Shown here piece after piece: positions 34,333 to 44,939 of a stretch of DNA of 64,000 bases. A model generated the notes under the pieces. It was not told the origin of the DNA. It ran no database searches and saw nothing but the letters and a program-made list of their open reading frames with translations. The stretch is taken from positions 228,214,260 through 228,278,259 of the forward strand of contig OZ020611.1 of assembly GCA_963971575.1 (NCBI GenBank), in the 5' to 3' direction. Numbering within the stretch: the stretch's first letter is position 1; each line of letters opens with the position of its first letter. The position numbers were made by a program, and so were the translations under genes. This DNA is from Liopterus haemorrhoidalis (Eukaryota; Arthropoda; Insecta; Coleoptera; Dytiscidae).

Positions 34333-35388
34333 TTGATGTGAAGTGTGAATTTTCACAAATTTCAGGGTTTTGCAGGTATTTAATAACTGAATGATGATTA
34401 TTTGGGATGCCAAAACAAATTTTATGTTCAAATATTTTTTTATGAATTTTAATTCGAATGCCTATTACCATTATTTAAGTTTCTAAATATGTGCAGTATT
34501 TTTTTACATAGCAAGGTTCATTAATATTTTGAAAATTGCGCCTATGGCTTCTATTGGTTGCTTAAATCATTAGCCCCGTCCTCTGATTTCGTATACATCA
34601 AACAGAATTAAATTATAATTTCAACACTTCCCACTGGTTATTAAATTTACGCTTTTAAAAATTAAATGCAACATTTACCAAAATATAACTAGAATTTTGC
34701 CAAAATAATTTAAACAAATGAAAACTGCAAAAAACAAAAAAATTAAAATTGACAGGATTCGAACCCTAGTTTGCAAGTTACCTGCTTGATAAATTAGAAA
34801 ACCAATGACTAAACGCACATAGCTATGAGCGGTGACGTATCAACTTGGTTACGTAACGAATGAAATATTTAACATATTTTGGTTAAAAACACAAAAAATG
34901 CATTATTTTCCGAAAACATAATCTGATCAAAAATTCCTGTTGTACTATTCCGGTTCACACCAATATACATTACTTAGAATTTTTTCAGATTTTTAGTTTA
35001 AACCATCTGGGCTACAGGGTGTGGGACAAAAATATTTTTGCACAATTTTGACAAAAATCGCGTCAAAATAATTTATTTTGCAAAAATAAAATTTTGATCG
35101 TTAATCCACGTACTAAGGGCTTTCATTTGATACCCTACTCAGAATTTAAAAAAATATTTTATTTTTCGTTGATCACATATTTGTTTATATTTTTAGGGGG
35201 ATATGTTTTTTAGATGTTTTAGTATTTTTCCTATGTGCGGGTCAAAAAGTTGTACAATCATGCCAAATTTCAACTCTCTAGGTTTAGCCGTTTGGCTACA
35301 ATTTTTACCGAACAGACAGACAGACAGACAGACAGACGACAAAATGACGGTATAAGGGTTTTTTGGTCATACCTACAAAACCCTAAAA
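34333..35388 (-). mobile_element. HINE-1 copy D, first unit of the trimer
   Basis: 5' end TTTTTAGGGTTTTGTAGGTA at 35388; CAGA run at 35314-35338; 3' hairpin and ACATCAA tail at 34333. The tRNA-like module at 34745-34840 contains a perfect B box, GGTTCGAATCC, on the minus strand (34765-34755). Confidence 0.83.
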
Positions 35389-35456
35389 ATGTTTGCATAA
35401 AGTGACGAATCATATGGCTCCATTAACCATAATTGTTTAAGAATGTAATCGGAAAT

Positions 35457-35484
35457 GTGTGAGAATTCTCACTTCACAGCAATT
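35457..35484 (+). repeat. Isolated HINE-type 3' hairpin
   Basis: GTGTGAGAATTCTCACTTCA followed by CAGCAA has the HINE-1 3' hairpin and tail form but reads in the sense opposite to the adjacent trimer. The preceding bases do not look like HINE-1. Confidence 0.45.
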
Positions 35485-35799
35485 TTTTACACACCTGTAC
35501 TCAGAAAATAAAAATACCAATTAAATTGCAAATATTTATTACTTTTGGTAGACTTGGTAAATATTTAATATTTATCTAACTAATCTACTTCTTAAAAAAG
35601 AGCGGTAACGCGTAACGTTATCTTTATTTATAAATCCAGAAATGGATTAATAAAGAATTATTTTGAATACTTTGAATATAATTTTCAGTTTCTGCGAAAT
35701 CCTGACTTGGTGTTCTTAGAAATGCTTTTAAAAATATTGTTTCAGCTGCAATTCATTCATTTAATTTTTGTCCAGTGCTAAGGGTCTTGTGGTAAAAGA

Positions 35800-37110
35800 T
35801 TTATTCGAAAAATATGAAAAAAATTCGAAATGTTTAAGTCGAAAATACCCAGCAATAGCTATCCAATTCTTCAGACAGATAAATATTGTAAGAACGGTGT
35901 TGCAGAAAATTCGATGCCGTTCGATGAGTTATATTGACAGAAAACACAATATTAGAAGAGGGCTGGGAAGAGTGGTCAAAAAGAAGAGGTCGCAGAGAGA
36001 AGAAGAAAACCGATACAAAATAGGTAATGAAACGTAAAAAATATTACGAACGAAACGGTTTTTCCATAGAAGAAGCCGCAAGAAGATGAAGAAAAGGTCA
36101 ACAGATGATAAACATAATAGTAGAAAGAGACAAAGAAGTGCAGTTACAAGAACAGAATAACAGAATACAAGAATCTACATAGAACCAAGTCTACAAAAAT
36201 ATAACCATTATTGGATTACCCAGATACCTGGCAGAAGAAACGAGGAACCAGAAGGTAATAGATAGATTCAGATGGAAGAAACGGAAAAATGTAGAAGAAA
36301 TGCAGCCAGAACTACGAAAAACACAAGAACTACTAGACCAGGGGTTCTTAAACTTATGTAGTCCGAGAACCTCCTCTGACAAACATTTTTATTGCGGACC
36401 CCATCCCAATCCTAGGCATTTTACGTCGTTCTTGAAACTTAATTTCTGGCTCAATAATCTCATATGCACTACGTTATAATAAATATTGTTAAAAATGTAT
36501 CGCTAGTTATTTACATAAATGGTCTTGCGCATTTATAGAGCTGAACATTTTTATTAGCATATAGAATAAAAAACATAAAATGAATAAAAATAGTAGTAAA
36601 AAGAATCAAAAAAGTTACAAATTATAATACAAACTCATACAAACATTTCTTGGTCAAATATTGGTCAAAATAGATCTTATTATAATATATTTTCTGTAAA
36701 TAATTTGTAGTTGAATAAAAATAATTAAATGTTTACTAATTATTGTTTAGTTAGGTCAGTAACTAGTTAGGTAACAACAAATACAAAAAGTTTTGACCAT
36801 GTAGGATTTTTATTAAATGAGTTATTTGAATAAAAGCGAAAAGTTGGGGGATGTAAAGTTAATGTCAAAATGTTTCGCGGACCCCCGGTAATGGCTACAT
36901 GGACCCCTAAGGGTCTGCGGACCCCAGTTTAAGAACCGCTGTACTAGACGATTCAGGGAGAGGCCTAGCCTGAATGAAAGCAGTCTTGGGAAGAAGAATA
37001 AAATGAATTATTATGTATCATAGAATAGTATAGATAATTATTATAGAATGTAAACCAATCCTTTCAACACCGAAAGGCACGAAATAAATTTATTATTATT
37101 AGTTAAAATA
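35800..37110 (+). pseudogene. R1/Jockey-like LINE 3' part, split by a hAT element
   Basis: The plus strand carries, with frame changes, ERNGFSIEEAARR.RKGQ, a VERDKEVQLQEQNN.RIQES region, then YKNITIIGLPRYLAEETRNQ and KVIDRFR. After the hAT element at 36339-36941 the frame resumes as (L)LDDSGRGLA then stop and MKAVLGRR. This order (RD.E.Q.QE, L.RYL, IARFR, L.EDG.GLEWM..V) is that of the C-terminal half of a common insect LINE type, the same family as 25325-25600. The 3' end is CACCGAAAGGCACGAAATAA followed by TTATTATTA. The first 270 bases (35768-36037) read KDLFEKYEKNSKCLSRKYPA and may be part of the same product. Confidence 0.65.
36339..36941. mobile_element. 603-bp hAT element with TACTAGAC duplication
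   Basis: Ends are CAGGGGTTCTTAAAC and, inverted, CAGCGGTTCTTAAACTGGGG; GCGGACCCC is repeated inside both ends. The 8-mer TACTAGAC is perfectly duplicated (36331-36338, 36942-36949). Removing the element and one 8-mer restores the LINE reading frame across the site. Confidence 0.92.
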
Positions 37111-37322
37111 TGGTATTATATGGAAATACTAGTTCCAGGTTATTAAGTAAAGTTCTTCTTCATCAGTTGTTTCTGGCAGTTCCAAATTATCCGTCATTCT
37201 CGGTTATCCAACCTTCCCGGAATCCCGTTTAGGTCGAATAATCGGGACTCCACTGTACAAAATCTTAGGCCGAGATCCTTTAATACAATTATAAAAATTA
37301 AATTAAAATAAATTAAACTTAC

Positions 37323-37361
37323 AGATTTTTCCTGGGTGGTAGTTCCATAGATAAACTTCAT
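37323..37361 (-). CDS. Glut1: Glucose transporter exon 1 (N-terminus)
   Basis: On the minus strand ATG AAG TTT ATC TAT opens 13 codons, MKFIYGTTTQEKS, ending at a strong donor GTAAGT in phase 0. Exon 2 begins in phase 0 with GFNAKL, so the join gives a short cytoplasmic N-terminus before TM1, of the length usual for the family. Support is the phase match, the good donor and a plausible promoter just upstream; the 13 residues themselves are not conserved enough to prove it. The first intron would be 14.7 kb. The alternative start at 23265 could be a second promoter's product. Confidence 0.6.
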
Positions 37362-37429
37362 TTTAAAATAAATTAAGTTAAAAAAATATAAAAACAATAA
37401 ATAAAATCAGAAAATAAAAACAAATGAAC

Positions 37430-37535
37430 TGTTGAACAAGTTAACACTGAACTTGACACGACTATGAGGCGCGAACTCGGGCGCTACAACCTTTTATCAG
37501 ACGCGATTTAATTCAAAGTTGTGATTGGTCAGAAA
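37430..37535 (-). promoter_or_regulatory. Candidate core promoter of the glucose transporter
   Basis: On the minus strand a CCAAT box (37528-37524, in GACCAATCAC) is followed by a TATA-like GATAAAAG (37498-37491) and, 33 bases further, an initiator-like TCATAG with the A at 37465. The ATG is about 100 bases downstream. The region is locally richer in G and C. The arrangement fits an RNA polymerase II promoter, but each element is short. Confidence 0.35.
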
Positions 37536-37859
37536 CTGGAGGCTCGAGAGTCGCTCCCACAAGTCAGGTAGAATTTAAACTTAAAAAATTATGGGTACAA
37601 ATTCCGTGCTAGGTATATAATTTATGACATAGGCGTCCATAATTTAAAACCCACCTATAATGGAACAATAAAATGTAAAAATTAAAATCTTCAGGGACCT
37701 AAGACTTATTGCTAATCTATAATCCTATTAACGAGGAACTCCCACTTTGAACTAAAGTGTTTGTTATTTTTTTAACAATAATAAATACTACTCCTTCTGT
37801 ACCAAATTATGGTTTAAATAACTATTGAGCCTGATTAATAATTCCATAAGACCATTACT
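37536..37859. other. Upstream flank of the transporter gene
   Basis: No gene or classified repeat is seen. It is AT-rich apart from the first 30 bases. Confidence 0.4.
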
Positions 37860-38133
37860 TAATGCATGGCATGAGTGTAAACGTAAGTAAAAAAGAGTGC
37901 CATTGTTCTGAACATCTGTTTATAATAAACAGAACAAAGAGAGCACTGTGATTTTAAGTCATCCCTGTGCTATTAATTTTTTTATAAATGACGTATCAAG
38001 CATTATTTATAATAGAACCACAGCACAAGCATAATATATGTGTCATATTACTATCTTTGTTGTTTATTATAAACAGATATTCAGAACAACGACACCCTTT
38101 GTAGTCTTTTTTATGCCCATGCTATGCCTTATA
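37860..38133. mobile_element. Foldback element with internal palindromes
   Basis: The two halves are imperfect inverted copies: ATGCATGGCATGAGTGTAAA at the left and AAGGCATAGCATGGGCATAA (inverted) at the right, with CATTGTTCTGAA inside both. Each arm contains the palindrome CTGTTTATAATAAACAG or a close form, and a third such word is at 38198-38212. No coding content. Confidence 0.6.
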
Positions 38134-38390
38134 ATAGAATCATAACATAACACGTAACATGAAGATATCGATGTATCAAAGCAGTAGCATTGCTCTGCTT
38201 ATTATAAACAGAAGAAGAACAGAAGTTTCAATTTTTTCAACGACTCAAAATAATAGTTAATTTTTGAAAAAATAATATATCCTAAATTCCTGTTGAATTA
38301 TTCCGAATCACATCTATGCATTACTCTGAATTTTATCGGTTTATTAAAACAGCCCCTCTGGGAAGTAGGATGACATCACATCAAAAAACG

Positions 38391-39758
38391 GCATACGATA
38401 ACTACGGTGTAACTGGTAGACTGAGATAGCCAATGTGTTTATATGTCTGTCTCATTAAAACCAGGGCTTCGAACCGTTATTTTTTTCGTTTTTTCGGTTT
38501 TTGTTCCGGTTCAATTAAAAAACTAATTATCGGTTCGGTTCCGGTTTTCGTTCCGGCAAAAATAACGGTTTTTTTCGGTTTTCGGTTCAGTTCCGAGTGA
38601 TAAATTTTTAAATGCTTTTATTTGTATTAGTAATTTATTTTCTACTATAATTTAGAAGAACATTTTATTCCTTATTTTGTAATAATCATACCAAGGCCGC
38701 TGGGGCGGTGTTCTGCCTCCCCCCTCCAGAAATAATAGAAGCGCAATTTTTTTTAACTTGTCAGTTTAAAAAATAATCTTAAATAAAATGTATTTTATAT
38801 TCACTCCCATAAACATTATCTGAACCGAAATAAACCGATATTTTTTTTTCGGTTCAGCTCCGGTTTTCGTTCCGACAAAAATAACGGTTTTTTTCAGTTT
38901 TCGGTTTTCGGTGCAGTTCCGGTTCGAAGCCCTGATTAAAACAACTCACAAGCTAGAAAATTATCCACAATAGACAAAGAAGAACGTTTTAAATTTAAAG
39001 GTCTGAATGGTTTAACGCGTTACCATATAGTTTTTTGCGGTTTTTGACAAAAATAATAATCAATCCTAACTTTGTTGTTAAGTAAATAATAAGAAAGATA
39101 TTTTAATTTTATATGTGTTATATGTAGGTACCTAGTAGCCTTCCAAATAGTCATTTTATTAAAAATCATTAAAAGAACAATCTTTTATTCATTCCAAACA
39201 TATTATCTTATACATATTTTTGATGTAATGTAAATAATAAGTAAGTTTTTTCATGATATAAAGCCTCATTCTGAGCTCTTTAAATTAACACTTTGTAGAC
39301 TGTTCGTTGTCACGTTGTAAGTTATATTTTTATGCATTGTTTTAACGTTCTACGTACCGTTCACAGCAAGTTAGCCATTAATGGGTTACGAATAGTTCGA
39401 CATCTGTGTGTCTTTAAACCAACTACATGACTTCGTAAAATATTTTCTATGTATTATCGTTTTTATAATTCTATTGTCTTAGATTTCAACTAACTAAACC
39501 TAACCTAATTACCTAAATTGATCATATTTACTGTCCTCTTTGTAATTTTGAGCAAGATTTGTTAATGATCACATTATGTTAGGTTATGTAAAGGCATACG
39601 ATAACTACGGTGTCACTGGTAGACTGAGATAGCCAATGTGTTTATATGTCTGTCTCATTAAAACAACTCACATGCTATAAGTTTAGAAAATTATCCACAA
39701 TAGACAAAGAAGAACGTTTTAAATTTAAAGGTCTGAATGGTTTAACGCGTTACCATAT
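38391..39758. repeat. Pair of about 168-bp direct repeats, one filled by a hAT element
   Basis: GGCATACGATAACTACGGTG starts a unit at about 38391 and again at about 39593; both end GTTTAACGCGTTACCATAT. The left unit contains the hAT element 38462-38934, the right does not. The stretch between (39032-39590) is not repeated. AAAAAC lies just outside both ends, so this could be a small LTR-like (TRIM) element, although the repeats do not start TG and end CA. Confidence 0.75.
38462..38934. mobile_element. 473-bp hAT element with ATTAAAAC duplication
   Basis: Ends are CAGGGCTTCGAACCG on both sides in inverted orientation, a common hAT terminus. ATTAAAAC is perfectly duplicated (38454-38461, 38935-38942). 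The inside repeats CGGTTTTCGTTCCG and similar words. The empty site exists at about 39656-39664. Confidence 0.95.
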
Positions 39759-39848
39759 GAAAAACTTGGTAGTGACTACCAACAGACTATAAGCCGTAAT
39801 CTATAGTCTATTGATTTAAGAGCTCTGAATGCGGCTTTAGGTTTAGAG

Positions 39849-40144
39849 CAGTGTTACTCAATAGGTGGTCCGCAGAAAAATTTTAGTGGTCCGCGAAAGT
39901 TTTTGTACATGTTTTTAGGGGCATGTTTGTTATTTTTTATGCACATTTTATGTAAATAATTTATATTTTGATTATTTTCTGTAAACTTCCTGTGATTTTC
40001 TACAAATAAAATAAATGTATTTTGTAGCACATTAAATATATTTGTTTTCTTGCAATAAATGAACCAACAATTATTATTAGTGGTCCGCGTTAGAAAATTA
40101 TATATTTTACTGGTCCGCGGTGCGTTTTTGATTAAGAAACACTG
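39849..40144. mobile_element. 296-bp hAT MITE with GTTTAGAG duplication
   Basis: Ends are CAGTGTTACTCAATAGG and, inverted, CAGTGTTTCTTAATCA, with TGGTCCGCG repeated inside. GTTTAGAG is perfectly duplicated (39841-39848, 40145-40152). Confidence 0.92.
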
Positions 40145-40342
40145 GTTTAGAGCGTCTTCCGTCTCTCCCCAAATATTCATTTAATAAAAATAATGCATAA
40201 AACAAAAAATATTTTTTTTATAATTATAAACAGTTTTTATTGTATACGTTTTTACTAAGTTTAAGTTAATAATAAGGAAATATTTAGTTTTAGGGTCCCC
40301 CCTCATAACTGCATAGAACAGAAAAGATTTATTTTATTGTTA

Positions 40343-40366
40343 TAATAATAATAATAATAATAATTT
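40343..40366 (-). repeat. (AAT)n at the LINE 3' end
   Basis: About eight AAT/ATA units lie just beyond the 3' end of the minus-strand LINE at 40505-41680. CR1/L2-like LINEs often end in such short tandem repeats, so it is probably the element's own tail. Confidence 0.6.
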
Positions 40367-40504
40367 ATTTTGCTAATATGTACCTACATTATATATAATA
40401 CAGATAAATAAAAATATAATGTTATACATGTAGAGCAAGTCAAAAGTTAAAATTGGATACAAATATGACAGTAAATATAATAAAAATGTTTGTACATAAC
40501 TATT

Positions 40505-41680
40505 TTAATTTACACAGTATTCATCTAAATCATACACACATTTCTCAATTAGAAGACGTTTAACATTGTATTTGAATTTGCTGACAGGTTTTATGTTTTT
40601 TAATTCTTCAGGCAATAAATTAAAGTATTTGCAGCAATTAAAATATGCTCCTTTTTGGTAACGAGACGAATTATGAGACTTAGGAACAAGTAGATTTTTT
40701 TTTCTTGTTGAGTATATATGATTATTTGTGGAGAAAAGATTCTTATTTTTGTAACAAAACTTAAGGGACAGGGATAAAACGTATTCGGACGGAAGCGTCA
40801 ATATCTCTAATTTTTTAAAAAACTCTACAAGAATCTCTATATTTGATAGAGGCTAGTATTCGTATAGCTGATTTTTGTAGTCGAAAAATGCGTTTCCATT
40901 CAGTTGATTTGCCCCAGTGTATTATATTAAATCTTAAGAGTGAATGGAAACAAGAAAAATATAATGTTCTCATCGTATGCTCATTACAATGATTTCTCAG
41001 TGATCTTAACGCATAGAGACACGAGCTTAATCTTTGATCAAGATAATTAATATGAGCGGTCCAATTTATTTGAGAGTCCATAGTGAGACCTAGCAGTTTT
41101 ACATTCTCTGAAGTTTCAATTTCTTGACCATTGTAAATTAAGTGGTTGTCAGAATTTATTTTATTTTGAACTGATTTAAATAAAACACAGTTTGTTTTAT
41201 TTATATTTAAAGTTAATTTGTTTTTTTCGGTCCAACTGGATATGTTACTTAATACTGATTTAAAGTGTGAAGCTAATTCATTATTGGTTTTGCACTTTAG
41301 AAGGAAGCTATTGACATCTGCGAAAGAAGTTATTGTTAAATTTTTTATTTTGTTAAAATAATTGGGAAGATCGTTGGAGTATAGTATGAATAAAGTCGGA
41401 CCAATTACACTGCCTTGTGGCACCCCTATTTCTAAGGGTTGATTTTTGGAGCGATATGTTTTATTATTAATTAGGATGCTTGTATATTGGGATCTGTTCG
41501 ACAGGAATGATTTGAACCATTCCAGGGCTTGACCTCGAATTCCGTATCGTTCCATTTTTGTCAGTAAAATGGTGTGATCGACGCAGTCGAAGGCTTTACT
41601 TAAGTCTGCGAAGCTTTCTAACCCGGCTTCGCCCCCATCCACTATTTGCAAAATATCGTTTATGTAATTGATAATTTTCG
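40505..41680 (-). pseudogene. CR1/L2/Daphne-like LINE: 5'-truncated reverse transcriptase
   Basis: The first frame (41651-40815, 278 residues) shows reverse transcriptase motifs in order: FADLSKAFDCVDH (about residues 14-26), EIGVPQGSVIGPTLFILYSN (74-93), SFADVNSFL (109-117), LNINKTNCVLF and LLGLTMDSQINW. The second frame (40801-40505) continues with the C-terminal HNSSRYQKGAYFNCCKYFNL and LPEELKNIK, ending in a natural stop. The join needs a frameshift near 40810. The catalytic FADD box reads FADV, so the second aspartate is lost (codon 41315-41313). The 5' end breaks at about 41680 in HINE-1-like sequence. It is a dead, 5'-truncated copy, but long and well kept, so fairly young. Confidence 0.88.
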
Positions 41681-42585
41681 AAAAACTGATCTGAACAAAA
41701 TTTCATGTTGAACTATTTTAAGGGGTGGTATAAGAAGGGTGGTTTTAGACGAGTGATATTGATTTCGAGCCGAGGAATTGTAGTCGTTTGGTAGATATCC
41801 CTTCCTATTTTATTCATAAAGAAGAAGACAGAAGACAGATATACCTTTTTTTGTATATCAGTGTTGCACTATTATTGGGACACTGTCCTGTTGTGCCACC
41901 AATTCAATAAATAAATAAATAAAAAAATAAATAAATACCGGTTGAGAATTCCTGATCTAAAACAATGACAGTTAAAACGTCAATAATAATAATATACGAA
42001 ATGAATTTTATTTCCATCATATAATAAAAAGATAAAAATACTAATATATGAAGTAGTGAATGAATTGTTGTATAAACATGCCCCCACTCCGACGCTACTG
42101 ACCTGACACACCCCCCATACGTCACGTTCTCAGACTAGAGAACAGACTTCAATGACGTAACAGCGCTAAACTTTGCAATATGTATATCTGTTTATATCAA
42201 AATCTGGCTGATGAAATAGACTTTGAATTTGTTATGATGAGTCATTTAAATATTAAACATGAAATGCAACTTCTATTATCAACAATAGGAAATGATTGCA
42301 ATCATATTTAATTGGACAAAAATTGTGTTATCAGATGAACAGTATTTTAATGGATATTGGAAATTGGTATATAAGATAAAAATAACCTTCTGTACTTTGT
42401 ACTTGGGGAATCCAATAATATTTTCTGAGAATTTCATTGAGGTTGACATTTTTTTTTTATTTCCAGAACCGCATTACTAAGAGATAAAAATAATTCCATA
42501 TGCAGATTGTGTGAAGCTATTCTTTAATTTTGTTTAACGTTAAAAATGTAGAAAAAAAAACGTGGCCAGACATATTTGCAGAAGA
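41681..42585. other. Flank with (AAAT)n tract
   Basis: 41690-41720 resembles the HINE-1 interior (ACTGATCTGAACAAAATTTC). An AAAT-type microsatellite lies at about 41905-41936, perhaps a retroposon tail. Nothing else is recognised. Confidence 0.45.
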
Positions 42586-42748
42586 AGAATGCTCATGTGA
42601 AAAATGCCCACAGAAAATTGTGCAATCGTAAATGCTCACACGAAAACTCCTCACGTGGAATTATGCTCCCATAGAAATTTTCCCACACCGAAAATAAGGC
42701 ACAGCGTAAATGCTCACACGAAAATTGCTCACACTGAAAAATGCTCAC
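42586..42748. repeat. Minisatellite with AATGCTCACACGAAAA units
   Basis: About ten imperfect units of 14-17 bases repeat the words GCTCACACGAAAA, GCCCACAGAAAA and TCCCACACCGAAAA. The array is clearly bounded at both sides. No reading frame is maintained. Confidence 0.7.
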
Positions 42749-43119
42749 TTTTATAAATCGCTTGATGAATTATTTGAACAGCAGGCAGTTTAACGTCAAA
42801 AAAAAGAGAGGGGTGGCAAAGAGAAAAAACAGGATTTGATTTTGGTTGTTATAATCAGTAACCTATCAAACTGTAGCAATCGCGTTGCGTATTTATTGCG
42901 TAAATAATTTTTTTTCAGCAATTTTGTATTCTTGGCTGAAATTTGAAATTTACGATACATCTAGAAACAAATCATGTGAAACTTTTTTTGTCCCGAAAAC
43001 TAAATAGTTCGAAAATAGGACGCCATTTTCAAACAACAGCAGGGAGAAAAAAATTCTAAACTAATCTAAAAATGATTGCAAAAAGTGGCTTCAAAAAAAG
43101 ATGCTGGCAATGATGTGTA

Positions 43120-43285
43120 AAATGAGGACCTTTTTTTTTTGCTCGTCACTTGGATTTTGGGAGGTGAGGACCTTTTTTTTTGCTCATCACTTAAATTTTG
43201 AGAAGTAAGAACTTTGTTTTTATTTACCAAGGGCGCCAAAACACGGTTCTGCCCCTAGCACAAGTTTTCCTTACTGCGGCTCTGC
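43120..43285 (-). repeat. GGTCCTCA units at the end of a hAT-like element
   Basis: On the minus strand the text ends CAGAGCCGCAGTAAGG, the terminus of the family at 26738 and 56064, followed inward by three AAGTGA..GGTCCTCAC units. The mariner at 43289 begins two bases outside this end. Confidence 0.5.
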
Positions 43286-43288
43286 ATA

Positions 43289-44170
43289 CGAGGTGTGTAA
43301 AGTAAGTAACTGGACTGATTTTTTTCATTATTTATTTTTTTATTCAAATAGAATAACAATTCAATATTGTCTTTTTCAAAATAAGTTCCTTGGGAAGCCA
43401 CACACCGCTGGAGATGGTTCTTTCAATCCTCATAGCAGTGCTGGAACTCGGATACTGGAATAGCTTTCAGCTGGTTGGTTACGGACGTTTGAATGTTTTC
43501 GAGTGTCCCAAAATGACTTCTCTTGAGGTGATTTTTCAATCTTGGAAGAGGAAAAAGTCACAAGGACTCAAGTCAGGCGAATAAGGAGGCTGAGGAGCCA
43601 CAGGAATGTTTTTACTGGCCAAAAACTCGTTTATTGAAATTACAGCTTTTTCTCATCGTCAATTCATTGGTCAAAATCTGATAGTGTGAGTCAAATTCAA
43701 CTCTTCCCCATCATTCTGACTGTCAACCGATGATCTGAACGCACAAGATCCTGAATTCTGTTGACATTTTCATCGGTTCTTGAAGATGAAGGCCTTCCGC
43801 TGCGTGATTCATCTTCCATCAACTCTCTTCCTTCTGAAAATGCCTTAAACCATCAAAAAACCTGGGTCCTTGACAAAACACTGTCTCCGTAGGCCTGCTG
43901 AAGTTTTGCAAAAGTTTCCGTTACACTGTGCCCTAGTCTGAAGCAAAACCTGATACCAAATGTTGCTCGAAATGAATGTCACTCATTTTCAGAACGGACT
44001 AGAAAAAACTGTTTCACGAAAAAAATCGCTACGGACACCAAAATTACTCTAGCGAGTTCAAACTCGTACTGAAGGCGTACCACATGTTCACCAGCCACCC
44101 CTCCAAATCCCGCGTCCCAGATGTTGCTAGACTTATGTTGCCAGTCCGGTTACTTAATTTACACACCTCG
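43289..44170 (-). mobile_element. Mariner element, internally deleted, 882 bp
   Basis: Ends are CGAGGTGTGTAAA(G/T)TAAG in inverted orientation, flanked by TA on both sides. The minus strand carries the two ends of a mariner transposase. The N-terminal part (about 44000-43690) reads GDSVLSRTQVF-like text and RTDENVNRIQDLV.SDHRLTVR, the helix-turn-helix region. The C-terminal part (about 43640-43300) reads EFLASKNIPVAPQPPYSPDL, SPCDFFLF and, one frame over, LKNHLKRSHFGTLENIQTSV. The last catalytic Asp (PYSPDLSPCDFF) is kept, but the stretch with the first two is deleted. An intact mariner is about 1.3 kb. It can move only if another copy supplies transposase. Confidence 0.9.
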
Positions 44171-44939
44171 TATGTAGCCACAGAAGGACAGTTTTCGGAA
44201 GGGCTTAGGAGAGTAACTAGGCGTTGACATTGAGGCAGTTGTCAAGAGCACTAGTACCTGACGGGCTGAGTATACACGTCTTCAAATACCTTTGTAATCC
44301 CCCACACTTATGAAAAAGGCGCGAAGCTTAAAGTGAAGAGCGTCAAAATCCTAGCTATGCTTCTGAAATTGATAAATTAAATATAAAAAAAATTCTTGTT
44401 AAAATAATTTTATGACGTTATCTGCGTATTTTTTATCAAGCCTATTATTTATTTAAAATGAATGCATTTTTATTTACGACTAATTTCATTGAGCAATATT
44501 TGAGCTTCTCATTCAGCATCATCATTTCTACGAATCTCATTCATACTTTTTATGATTTATCTATTTACTTTTATTATCTCGCAACTTATGCTGAAAGGGG
44601 TAGATAAAAAAAGATTAGCGTTGACTAATATTAATCTAACAAAAATATGTTTTGGCAAAATAATTATTTAATCCCTAAAATACAGTAATATACAAGCAAT
44701 AATAAACTAACTGTTTGTTGTTTTGTTTATTTAATTTTTTAAGGAAACTTATTTCCTTATTAAGGAAACTTTACAAAACACAGTATGCCCGCCGTATCCG
44801 TGGATTCGGCAACCGCGGTTTCAGTTATTCGCGGTTGACATCTAGTAATAAAAAAAATCTTTTCTCGTGAAAATCACAGGAAGTGTCATCAACATGTCAA
44901 GAGTAGTAAAATTTGGTTATACATTATACTTTTCTTCTA
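44171..44939. other. Gap with one Tigger-like terminus
   Basis: CAGTATGCCCGCCGTATCCG at 44782 followed by ATTCGGCAACCGCGG resembles a Tigger terminus; its partner is not seen. Nothing else is recognised. Confidence 0.4.

Noticed and set aside
40154..40320. Separate element near 40.2 kb
   Set aside because: It resembles part of the 176-bp unit at 4495-4846 but too weakly to give boundaries.
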